Below, one piece after another: positions 1 through 12,854 of a stretch of DNA of 64,000 nucleotides. The DNA lies in contig NC_089853.1 of assembly GCF_036373705.1 (NCBI RefSeq), forward strand, positions 31,703,568 to 31,767,567, read 5' to 3'. The notes under the pieces are model-generated. The model saw only the letters and a list, made by a program, of their open reading frames with translations. It ran no database searches and had not been told where the DNA came from. This stretch comes from Amia ocellicauda (lineage: Eukaryota; Chordata; Actinopteri; Amiiformes; Amiidae). The first letter of the stretch is position 1; the number at the start of each line of letters is the position of its first letter. A program made the translations under genes and the position numbers.

Positions 1-672
1 AACTGTCACTTCTCACCTGTCCTGCATGCAGCACGACAGTGCAATTATTAAACTCAACGCGCATGACAAACAACTACTGACAGCAACTGAATGTTTTGAC
101 ATTGCACATGGACAGTGAAACCAATATAACTGTAACTGTGCAAGAAATTGTGGTTAATCATACACATTACGCATTTTATATTTTTAAATGCAGCAATATC
201 ACTCAGTTTTAGTATCCTGTCAATATGTGGGTATTTATTGGTTTAATGGTTTTATTTTACCTTTAATGTGAGGGGGTTCCATGTTAATTGTATTGTTTTA
301 CTGATTAAAATGGGCAGAATGTTCCTTTCATTCGTTTTAATTAAAATGCTGAAGCTACGTTCCAACGCAATGAATTATCTTCCACAGTAAACGTGTCATA
401 AATGATTCCCTGCTAATGACTTGAGAAATGAACGTCAGTAAGATGATATGATTCAGAAGGCTTGAATCAACAAACTTCCAAGTATGTGGGATCCTGTACG
501 TTATGGTTTGCAGTGCAGCCAGGATTGCAAATACAGAAGAATAATTAAAAATATCCCCCTACTGCTGTCTCGTCTTTTTTCCTCTGTAACTGCAATAAAA
601 ATCATCCTCTGTAAGAATGGTAACTGGGATTTTTTTGTTTTGTTTCCAGACACGGTTTATTTTTGAAAACGA

Positions 673-680
673 TGACGTCA
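673..680. promoter_or_regulatory. Full palindromic cAMP response element
   Basis: The 8-base palindrome TGACGTCA is the consensus CREB/ATF site. It lies about 3 kb upstream of ankrd34c, whose mammalian relatives are brain-expressed. Assignment to that gene's promoter is inference; the site itself is exact. Confidence 0.45.
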
Positions 681-1954
681 ATGAGATGCACGTTTCATTC
701 ACCAAGTAGAAAGATATTATTTATAAACCCAACATCTTGGTTTTTCTTCTTTTTTTTCTTGTTCAGTGCGTGCTGGAAGGAATGCAGCTATTGGACAGAT
801 CAATTGCGTTGCCATAACAAAAGCGAAGCTGCTGGTCTCAGCGCTTAGTTAAAGTGCCAGCACGCTAGTACTGTACCTAAAATAGGATTTATCCGCTTTT
901 ATTGGCATTAAGCTGTGCAAGGAGAAATTCGGGAAGGAATAAAATGCCGATGAATTGTAGGGCGACTTCTGAAAATGTCTGTTTGCTATTGTCAAAGAAA
1001 ACTCTTGCATCTTGACCAAATAACAGTCGCACCTTCGTCTTTCTCCTTATGGGCACCTGGACTTTCAGAATGACGGTGCTTTCTTATGAAGGGGTAAGGG
1101 TAACTGATTTTTGTATGTACAATTTGTGTAACTGTGTAATTTGTCTAGGTATTTTCATTATGTTTTATCTCAGTGTAAGAAAGTTGAAAAAACAATTTCT
1201 TGGCCGTCTTGTTCACATAGCCTTCTGCTAATTATTTATCTGTGCTGATTGCATGTATCATTTTATGCTCTTGTGGTTTTATACACTTCAATTCGGCAAA
1301 TATGTTTAGATGAAGTTACATTTACTTTTGCAAATGTTTTCAAGAAACAAAACTCCATTCTAATTATAATCACGTAATCCATTATGTGTGTGATTAACGT
1401 TTCCTGTGTGTGTGTGTATGATTGTCTTTTAAAACATAAATTAAGACATATTCTAAAGACTAAAGAGTTTACCTTCGAGATACTGATAACGTGTTTAAGG
1501 GTCATTCAAGTTTTTTTGTGTCATCCTGAAAAACACATTTAGTATTCCAGATATATGTCTAAGACATTCCTCAGTGTATAGATAAATAATTAAATGGATG
1601 AAAACAATCCCTTAATGCAATACCAATGTATATACTTTGTTATATGTAAACATTTTAAACCATACAAATCTACATAATATGAATATTAACATGAATATTA
1701 ATATTAAGAACACGAATATGCATATTTTTAAATAGTGTATATCACAAAATGTACTAAAGCGATGACATACGAAATGTATAGGATTATAAGTGTATGCAAT
1801 AAAGAAAGGTGTGTAAGCAATATGAAGTTGTATGTATTGATCCAAACAGGCAGGAACGATAGGAAGCGGTGATGCGGATGAGTGTATTGCAGGACGGGCG
1901 TTCAGGACCGCGGACAGCGCCGCCGCCCCGCAGAAACAGTGCGAGAGGGAGCGC

Positions 1955-2068
1955 GGGCTTGCGGTGCAGATGCCCGCAGTTCTGCGCAGATTTAGGCAGA
2001 ATCGCACCGATCCCACTGTTGGAGCAAAACTGCGGAAATCTGCGCCTTACGATCGCGACCAAGAGTCT
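1955..2068. repeat. GC-rich imperfect hairpin repeat, copy 1
   Basis: A GC-rich island in AT-rich surroundings. It has two arms that are imperfect reverse complements: GCGCAGATTT in the left arm and AAATCTGCGC in the right, around a centre with CCGATCCCA and TTGGAGCA. A second diverged copy sits at about 17.3 kb. The palindromic layout and small size suggest a MITE or other short non-autonomous element, but I cannot name a family. Confidence 0.55.
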
Positions 2069-2653
2069 GCGATGTGCATGCTACCTGTTGAATGTCAGTT
2101 TATGTATCCTTAAAAAGGTTATGAGACTTTATAAAGAAATCTGATCATCTTGACCGACAGCATTTACAATTTCAGGGAATTTTAAGTTGTTTTTCAAATG
2201 AATATGTAGACGGAATCACTTGTTCCTGAATATATTAATTAGCTTTCGCAGTACAGTTTGGCATAATAATTAATATGCAGTTATAAGAACTAAAAGACCC
2301 ACAAAGCGCATCATTGTGCGTAAATATGGTGTTCTTATTAATTTCTCTCTGACTGAAAATCATATCACAGATATTACAATTATATTTGTGTAATTTGTTG
2401 ATCCGAATGCAACGCCGTCTCCACCGTGTGTTATTGAGTTCATGTAATGTATTGTTATGAGTACAACAAAAATCACCGGAAAAATGTGTAAAAAATTCAC
2501 AAAATATTCTGTAGTACGTACCTATCCTATTTTTATAAGGATTTCTATTGCATTGTATTCTATTGTAATTTTCAACATCGTCATTGAAATTAATAGTGTT
2601 ATAAAAAAATAAGTATAGCTTACTACATACCACGTTAACGCAAAGCCGCCACC

Positions 2654-2655
<2 letters not shown>

Positions 2656-2710
<55 letters not shown>
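2656..2710 (+). repeat. (TAA)n microsatellite
   Basis: About 18 uninterrupted copies of a TAA/AAT trinucleotide. On the minus strand it reads as a long isoleucine run in an open frame, which is not a gene. Confidence 0.95.
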
Positions 2711-2711
<1 letters not shown>

Positions 2712-3347
2712 TCGGTATTAGTCCGGACTAACTTTTTCATTTGGATAGACCTTTTGAACGGTTTACTTGAAGGTCATAATGATGATGATGATGAAGTAGA
2801 AGAAAAACAAGACGTAGAAAACTCCCTTATCATCCTCGATATATATATATATACATAACCACCCTTGTCGTTTGCTGTAAATTAACAAAATCCCTTTATG
2901 TATACATATCTCCTATTCTCATTCCTGAATTCACTCAGCATACAGATATAATGATATCACACAAACATACACACACACACAATAGAGAGCCAGAGAGAGA
3001 CCTATATACAGCTGTTATTAAGGTAGACAGCCGTGGGTTTTTTTTCCATCCATTTGATAGGCTAAATATATTGTTCGTTATTCTTGACTTTACACATGGG
3101 TGTTTGTTCTTTTAATTAAATTTACACAATACTTATATAATAATTATATTTGTGGATTAATTGGATCGAATTGAATCGGTTGTTTCTTCCCCCAGTTACA
3201 GTGACTGATCATCAAAGCGCACGTACGCGTTCTGTCAGCTGTTAATTTCTACAAAACTAATTTGTACATAACATGCAGAAAAAATAAAATACATAAAAAA
3301 TGCTACTTCGTCAACTTAAGTTTCTACATTTATTTCCTGCACAAAGA

Positions 3348-3366
3348 GTGCCATCAGGTGGCAGTG
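3348..3366 (+). promoter_or_regulatory. Candidate CTCF site
   Basis: The stretch GCCATCAGGTGGCAGTGA resembles the CTCF core (CCASYAGRKGGCR). Motif likeness only. Confidence 0.3.
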
Positions 3367-3608
3367 AGCAAAACAGCTTGAGCTGTGTTTCTGTCAGTAT
3401 ACCAGTGTAATTGTTCTATGACACCAAGAGGAAACATCTATCAATTTCATGCTGGTTTTTTAAGGTAGTTATTCTATGACCCACAAGGAAAGTAACACAC
3501 GAAAAGTAATTCCCTATGTATCTGCATATGAATATTGTGATAGAATGCAGAAGTATATTTCACGTCTTTATTTCATCTAAATTAAACGGACTGATTTGTG
3601 CTTGGCAG

Positions 3609-5284
<1,676 letters not shown>

Positions 5285-6724
5285 GACACCCAGGCTTCAT
5301 CTGTTTCGTTTGGTTTATGTGTGGCTTTTTCTCCTAGCACAAGGATAAACCATCTGTTTCCTGCAGCCAGTCCATCTTATTGGGATTCTGTTCTCTTCAT
5401 CGTTCCTGTACCGAGGAGAAGGATTTTCAAACGGAAAATGTATTAAATCAAGCGCTGAAAGGATTCATCACTACAGGGTGTTATTCTTTGTATCCGGTAT
5501 TCTGCTCCAAGCCTTAATTCACATATATCACACATATTTATGAACTGCTGGTTTTCTTGGGAACAACGCTTGCCCTTATGAGTGAGCAGAACAGACTTTC
5601 TCAAGATCTTACTTGTCCTGCAGTAAAAGTGCTAATTTTCAAACTGACGCAAATGAGGGGAGGAAGCTGGCAATGGGATTTTGTGTATAATATTACAGCA
5701 GTACATTGAGATTCAGAGCAGAGAAGCATTGTTTGCTGGTCTTATGGGCTCTTCACACTTTGTCTGTATCACAAGGTGAGACAAACACAGCTCTACCACA
5801 GCTCCTAGATCATGGAGAATATCAAGTGAGAATGTCCTTTAGCAGTGTGCCTGGATAGAGCTGGCTTTCATCCCAAGGAAACTGCAAAACTTGAGAAGTG
5901 AAAAGCTCTCAAGCTGATAGCAAACTCAAATATTACAATGATTGTAATACAAATAATGCATTGAGCTCGGCACATCTGTATATCTGTGACTGTGGTCAAT
6001 CTTAAATGCTGTTAGATGTTTTGATACTTACAAAAGACAAGAGGAATGTTTTCAGCACCTAGGCCAGGAGCAGTTAACAGTGTGGATAATACGAATGTGT
6101 TTCTACAAGTTGTGAAATGTATATCTAATATAGTGCCAAAACACAGGGGAGAGAATGCACATATCAATCGAAGAACAGTGTCAGAAAGTGCCACCTGAGG
6201 CAGTGCAGTATTATCTGGCACCCCTGAATCGAAAACAAACAAGTTTCTGATTACCTGATGGAGACAAAAGGATCAGTTTGTCATTCGAAGCTTTAATTGC
6301 CTGCTGAAAACTATTCATTTTACGGACTGAAGAGTCAAACCTGTGTAAGAGGATATATTCAAACAGTGCAGAAGTGCACACCTGGAGTATTTGTTTTTAG
6401 ATATTATCAATTGTAGTACAAGGTCCACAGGGAGCTGTAACACATTACCTCCCAGTTCTAGTCGTCAGTGTTGAAGAATGGTATTAGTGCATATGTGCTT
6501 TTACTAGAATTTAGTCAGGACACTGGGATTAGGAGCCCTACTGTTGTGAAATTATGCCTTGGGATATGAATTGACCATAATTTGCCAGGACATTCATGCA
6601 ATATACAAAATAGTACATTGTCTTCTGTTGTCATATTGAGACACTAGTTGGGAATATCTGTTCCAGAGGGAAGAGTGCCACCCAGTGGTTTATTACTTCC
6701 TGCAGAAGTATAATTTTTCTTAAA

Positions 6725-6798
6725 GATCTCCAATCCAAGTGCTGTCCAGGCCCGGTCTTGCTTGGCTGCTGGTGTCAAGGATATCGGTGATATGGTAC
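6725..6798 (-). repeat. Decayed 5S rRNA-related sequence
   Basis: The plus strand reads ATCTCCAATCCAAGTGCTG, then TCCAGGCCCGGTCTTGCTT, then a partial match ending ATATCGGTGATATGGTAC. This follows the reverse complement of vertebrate 5S rRNA (CTCCCATCCAAGTACT, CCAGGCCCGACCCTGCTTAG, GAGATCGGGC, GGTATGG) over about 70 bases with several changes. It is therefore a minus-strand 5S pseudogene fragment or the head of a 5S-derived SINE. It is too diverged to be a working 5S gene. Confidence 0.55.
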
Positions 6799-7889
6799 CA
6801 GAGAAGTTATTGATTTGTAATGACTGCTTTTAGTATGATACAGTATTCTTTCATTTCACTCCTGCACTTGAAACACAGAAACAAGTTAGATCTGCAATAA
6901 TTCATGGAAACAGTCTGGCAATTTGACCTGAGGGGGGATTCTGGATCATGCGTGTGTAGTTAACAAGCGCTCATGGTGATTGTGGTGTGTAGTATTAAGA
7001 AACCCAAGCAGAGAACCCTTCATTTTTCTTCAGTGTCGTAGCTCTGCGGAAGACAGGAGATAAAATATCTGTTATCAATTTGTATGTAGTGCCTTCAGGG
7101 TTAAAAAAAAAGTTTATGGGAGTTGATCAAACGAACTTCTTTTATTTTTACACTTCAAGTTATAAATATATGCAAAACAATGAACTTTTATTTTCCAGTC
7201 AGGTTGGCTCCATTCATAAATCCAAGGCTTACCTGTTATGACTTTGTTGGATATCATCAGACCATTTTATTAAATGTTGCATTACACAACACAAAAAGCT
7301 ATGTGGATAAGAGGAAAGTGCCAAACTTTAAAGGAATGTATATCACATGTCTGATTAATTTTGCAGTGAAAACAGGGAGTGATCGCCATAATTGCTTCAG
7401 GGCATTGTGTTGCCCAAACCCAGTCTTTCAGGAAACAGAGCACTCCTGGTTTTCATTTTAAATTAGTTCTTAATTAGATTAGGAAACTTTCTATTGACTT
7501 AACAATTTGGAGAACCTTAACTTAGGATAAAGTATGACATTTTAATATTATTATTATTATTATAGAAAAAACACTGAATATTTGTTACTTGTATCATGTT
7601 TTCATATACATTCCTCTAAAACAGAAAAGATTTGGCTTTAAAGTACCTTACATTTCAATCACAATTGCACCAGGACAGATCTGTTTCCAGAAGAGCAAGG
7701 TGGGAATCAAAATGTCATGGTACTCACACAGCAAGCGCAAAGCACAGTAACTGGTCTCCTCAAGAAGACACACCATCCGAACCAATTGCACTGCAAGTGT
7801 AAATCTAAAAGTATTTACTGCTTCCATGCGCCTCATCTGCAAGACCTCCATTCAGTATTTAAGGCACATCTTTATCTGGTGCATAGTAT

Positions 7890-7893
<4 letters not shown>

Positions 7894-7947
<54 letters not shown>
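7894..7947. repeat. (TA)n microsatellite
   Basis: About 26 uninterrupted TA dinucleotides, close upstream of the AATAAA at 7962. Confidence 0.95.
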
Positions 7948-7949
<2 letters not shown>

Positions 7950-7985
7950 CTGTATATTTTGAATAAATGTTCTGTGAAGCTTTTT

Positions 7986-10900
7986 TGTGAAGTGTCATCT
8001 GTCAGTCACTGAGTTTTAAGGGATTTTAAGGGATTTAACTTCTCAGATGGTATCCCTGTTGTGTTCTCTTCTTGTTATTTCAAGCAGATATCTTTCCATG
8101 TAAGTCCAACAAGACAACTGGACATCATCTTGGAGAGGCCTTGATCCAGTAGTGGATCGATATGTATAGTATATATACATCTATATTTATTATGCTATGC
8201 TGTGGACAGTTTTTTCCTAAGGTAGAATTGCAACATTAATTTATGTGTTGAGATGAGCTACACAGTCTATTATTTTTTTGTTTTTTAAATTACTGACTTG
8301 TAACAGAATAATAATTTGAAATACTCTCAGATTACTATAAATTGAGCAAGACTTACCAAATGACTTAAAGTGTAACTACATTTAGCTGGTTAAGGTTTTG
8401 CACAGACCTCAGAGGGTTATGTTACTGTATTAATGGGGGAATTACTTAAAGGCACATGTAAGCATCTGTAGCCCATTTTGGCCCATTAACCTCATCTATT
8501 GGTAAACCAGGGCAGTCAAATTGACAAGGTGGTTGAATGATTTACATTACAACACTAAACCAGGTACAGCAGTCAATAATTCAGCAGATGCTTTTATTCA
8601 AACCAACGTAGGAAGGGGGAACTGGGCATCAACAGCTACTGCTGCAAACTATTGCTGCCGTGTCATTCACAACAAGACTATGGTTGTACCTCTTAACCAG
8701 TAGCCAAAGCATTTAATAAATTATTCAGAATTACAACCAGTGAGGCAGTAACAGAGCCAGGGGTTGAAAAGAAAACTATAAATGTGAACAAACAGAAGTC
8801 CAATTACAGACCCTTCATTTAAGCAGCTGAAGTAAGGTGTAACTGCATTGTCAGCGGGCTAGATTGCATCATATTTTCCCTGAGCCAGTGATAAGTACAC
8901 ATGTAACAACACCCTACATAAATCTTGTGATGACAGGTGTTAACAACCTTCTCCACTTCCACACCCTGTATTGGATCCACAGATAAGCCCAACCTGCAAC
9001 ACTCGTCTGCAAGGAAACATGTGCTGCTTAATGCTAAAACTTTCAGAACTTTTTTGTACAGTAATGCAGATACACAAACTGCCTCCTACCTGCAGTTCCT
9101 TAAGAGCTATTTCAGGCAAAACTCCTCCAATAACTATATAATCATCTGCAGCACTGCAAAGCTCATCAGTCATCAGCTGTACACCCATTCCAAAAGGTTT
9201 AACTTCACTGTTTTATCTACAGATAGACAGAACTGTGACAGTGAGAGACTGGCACCGAAAAGCAGTAAAACAAAGCCCCAATAATGTCCTGTGGTTAAAA
9301 TTAAGGAACCTTACCAGGCTTAATGAAGCTGCCAATAAAGGTGAACATCTCAGCTAATACAAATTAGAAATAGAAGCAAAATAGAAAACGGAAAAAAATA
9401 TATAACATTTTTATACTCTTACTGAAGTGATTTGATGTATTTTTACTTATAGTCACTATTTATTGTCAACCTACGATTTGTGTGTGTATAAATATCATGC
9501 CATCCCTCCAAACTGGGTGACCGAGCAAGGAGAATGATCAGGGAGGATAGCAATGGTCAATGGCAACTTTGCAAGAGCATTACTCCACAAATCTTGCCTG
9601 CATGGTATTCCAGTAAAACCACCTTAAATCCCATGTGAAGCATGGAAAAAAATCTCTGTAGCCACGTGGCAAAATGTTCTGTGCTCTGACAAAACTAAAA
9701 TTGAACTTGGTGTTAAGTTTGGTGCACAGCCAGCACAGTACATAATCCATAGAAAATATGTCTGTATTACATATTAAAATATATATTTTTTTATATCCAA
9801 TATATTTATAAGGATTTCTAAAAAACATTAAACAAATTTCAAATTTCAACCATACATTAAAAATATAGATTTGTTTCTTATGGGTCTGCTCCTTCAAGGG
9901 CATAGGAGATAGACTTATTCTCATATTATTGTCCACCATGTTTTTTCTTTTGTGTGTTCTTGTAATGTTTATTGCTTCTAGGTTTTATTGCCACAAGCAG
10001 GGCTCAGGATGTGAAGAAAAAAACGCTAATGGACTAAAACCCTTGATGCAACAAGTAAAGTTGTAAAACTATATATTCTTGAGAAGCCTGCAATTGGCAC
10101 TCTAGTGAAGCAGCTATTCCTGTTGGCTATCTAGCCCTGGCCCTTTGGCTAGGACACAAATTTCAGATCTGACCGAAGACTTTCCATTCTTTAGCCCTTC
10201 CAGTCCAAGCAAAGATGAACGAGCTTAGGTTTATTAGCTGGATTAAGAAATGTCTTTATGAGATACTTGAAGATAGTAATATGCCTGGCAACAGTGTCTG
10301 TTGATTTCCTCTGGCCATTATCTCTGTGCCCTTCATATATCACAGATGCAGTCAGTTAGCCTTGCTTGACTGGCTAATTTCAGGGATAGACTGTGGATGC
10401 ATGACAAGCCAAGGCTAAAATAATGTTTAAACACAATCTTGTGGCCTTCATTGCTGTGTCCCTGTGTGCCGCTGTAACGGAAAGTTTGAAAATGACTCGA
10501 CAGAGAAGATTTCCAAACTCTGAGGTAGAATTTTAAACTGAAGTTCATGAGGAAGACAGACCCAATCTCAAGCCTGACTTCCACCTTGTCCTCATGGCAG
10601 GTCTTAGTTCTTTTAATCAAGTGAGTCTAGGCAAAACCAAAATTGATTCAACTTCTACATACATCTATTGGGGTTGTCTGAATATACAATTGTATACATA
10701 GTTGGCTGGGCAACAGAAGACTTTTTAATCTTTAAGTCAAATCTAATCTAGAGCAATGCTGCTATTATTATTATTATTTAGCATAAGCCTATCGAAAGAA
10801 ATGCAGATTTAACAATCAGTAGTATACAGTGATCTGCAGATACACAGTATTACAAAGGTAAGATCACAATAGAAAAAAACATTTATTGTCCATTACAGTG

Positions 10901-11979
10901 AATAAAATGAAAGAAAAATATGCATCCATAACATTAAATTAGAAGGAGCCTCTCAAAATCCCAGCTTTCTAAGCAGTTTGTTATGCATAGTAATGTACAG
11001 AAGAGCTCATAGTTGCGAGATTGTGGAATAAATTAGAGGATGTTTATTATACTGTAAAGCAGCATTTGTTTAAAAATTGGGGCAGGGAAGGTCATGGGTT
11101 TTGGTTTTCTGACACTTTACTTCTGACCAGTGGCAAAGCATAAACTAGCATGTCCACAGTCTGGGATTATTATGAAAAGTCAGACATAAGAGAGACATCT
11201 CTGCGGGTCTGTTCGCTGGTTCCTTACGAAGTGAACTCAAGAGGTCGTTGATCTAGTGAGTCAGCCTGCAATTAAAGCATGCACAAGTACACAAACGCAT
11301 GGAGTAGATAAACATATGTAAAAACAAGAGAGATTGCCAACGGGGTGAATGGTACACACTGTAAAATGTGGAAATATGAAGGCTGGAGGCCAGTTTGGTG
11401 GTGCACAGTGGTGATGCAATAAAGGCATGGAATCAGAGCAACATGCAATACCCTGAGAAATGTGACGCAGGGGCAAAGAGGTCCAATTTCACATGATAAT
11501 GGCATATTGACACACTTCATCAACATTCCTTAAAATTACAAACAACTGATTTTGAAAATAATGCATTGGTCTAGCCAGATCTAAATCTGATTTAAAATGC
11601 TTCAGGACAACATATGCAGAAGTAAGAAAGGACTGCCACCCAGCAAAAACAATATTCAGAGTTTAATAGCAAAGACAAATCACAACATAGCATGAAGCAT
11701 GTGTAGAAAAATTACATCTATAGCTATGATTCCATCACAATGTCGAAAAAACTGCTAGCGGACTTACTGCAGTTCAAACAAAAATGGAGCACACAAACCG
11801 CTGAATGCAATGACATCACAAGCTTAAAAAACCATAAGATACGTTTACATTCATGAAAAGATGCTTTCCGTACCATTCGGGCTCTCCATCAATCTTTATC
11901 CTTCATATAAAGTCCAGCAGACAAATTATCTTGTCAAATGTCGTTGTACACGTACATGACAGACTGCACCAAGACTTGT
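7986..11979. other. Intergenic DNA between ankrd34c and the SDR gene
   Basis: I see no coding exon. The open frames of 60-119 codons have no recognisable family, no codon bias and no splice-linked partners. The stretch ATTCAGCAGATGCTTTTATTCAAA near 8.58 kb resembles the 'cagatgcttttatccaaagcgac' segment common in fish dispersed repeats, so part of 8.5-8.7 kb is probably a decayed element. A TTTATT (AATAAA on the minus strand) at 10882 is a distal alternative polyadenylation signal for the SDR gene. Confidence 0.5.
8575..8625 (+). repeat. Probable fragment of a fish dispersed repeat
   Basis: CAGCAGATGCTTTTATTCAA followed by CCAACGTA matches, with a few changes, a segment I know as recurrent in fish non-autonomous repeats. 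The family is not identified. Confidence 0.35.
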
Positions 11980-12854
11980 TTTATTTTGGCAAATATCGCT
12001 CATTCTGATGTGTTAACCTGCACACAATATACAGGTGAGGTTTCAGAGGTGACAGCATGCTCAGAGGTCTGAAATTGAGAATTACTTTTGTTTTTTAATG
12101 CTTTGGTGACACCATGGTGTCATGCACCCAAACCCCTGGCAACATATCCAACTAAAATACACTTGAAAATGTTTTTTAAATGGTCATTAATTGTACAAGA
12201 TAAATCTCTATCATCCCCTGCCGGTCATATTGCTTGTTAACAGTTTCCCCAACTGTCCCATTCCTGAGTGTTTTGCGTGTAAGTATTCATGATGGAAACA
12301 TAGCTAATATCTTATAAAATATTTCAGTTTTTACTCTTGATGACAACCCGAGATTGCAGTGTTAATATTGTACACATATTTACTGAATACAGCATGGAAG
12401 TCTGGAAGTGCTTAAAAAGTAAATACATTTAAGTCTATCACTTTCCTCTGCATCTCTCTAATATGGTGAAGCAACACATTTGGGGATACATTCCATACCT
12501 GTTGCACCAATGCATATCTAATCTATATCCTCAGAAAGAAGCACTGTTACCAGTATTATCATTATGGTATTTTTAACATTAGGTAAATTAATAGAATTGG
12601 AAAGCTTCAGCTTCAAAAACAGATATTATTGTTGACTGAAAAAACACACCCAATGAAATCCCATTACCAATTAATCACTTCAGGTTCAAACAGAAAAATC
12701 AAGCTTTTTCATTGATCAATACACAGCTGTGGAGTTGCTTTGCACTGTGCAGATTGGGCTCCAGGACACACAGCCGCTCTCTGAAGTGGATGAAGACAGA
12801 CCAGTGGAGAGCAGGGTCATACACAACTGGTGCACAGCAAGATACGGGAATCCA
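11980..12854 (-). other. Probable SDR gene 3' UTR
   Basis: Non-coding DNA between the SDR stop codon (12855-12857) and a minus-strand AATAAA at 11980-11985. The end of the transcript is inferred from that signal only. Confidence 0.35.

Larger units (their letters stand above)
1..3608. other. Non-coding DNA upstream of ankrd34c
   Basis: No convincing coding exon is visible; the open frames here are short and unlike any protein I know. The stretch holds a perfect CRE, a GC-rich hairpin repeat near 2.0 kb, a TAA/AAT microsatellite near 2.7 kb, a CTCF-like motif near 3.35 kb and a good splice-donor sequence after position 1093. Because the ankrd34c coding exon is preceded by a splice acceptor, a 5' untranslated exon and promoter must lie upstream, possibly in the 0.65-1.1 kb area. 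That placement is inference. Confidence 0.6.
5285..7985 (+). other. ankrd34c: Probable ankrd34c 3' UTR
   Basis: No coding signal is seen after the stop. The first good AATAAA that I trust as a transcript end is at 7962-7967, which gives a 3' UTR of about 2.7 kb containing a 5S-related relic and a TA microsatellite. An earlier cleavage site is possible, so the end is inferred. Confidence 0.4.

Noticed and set aside
1612-2144. Overlapping frames of 91-134 codons on both strands near 1.6-2.1 kb
   Set aside because: They arise from the GC-rich hairpin repeat and its flanks; no recognisable protein.
7123-7461. A 112-codon plus-strand frame in the ankrd34c 3' UTR area
   Set aside because: No family likeness, no splice partners and AT-driven composition.
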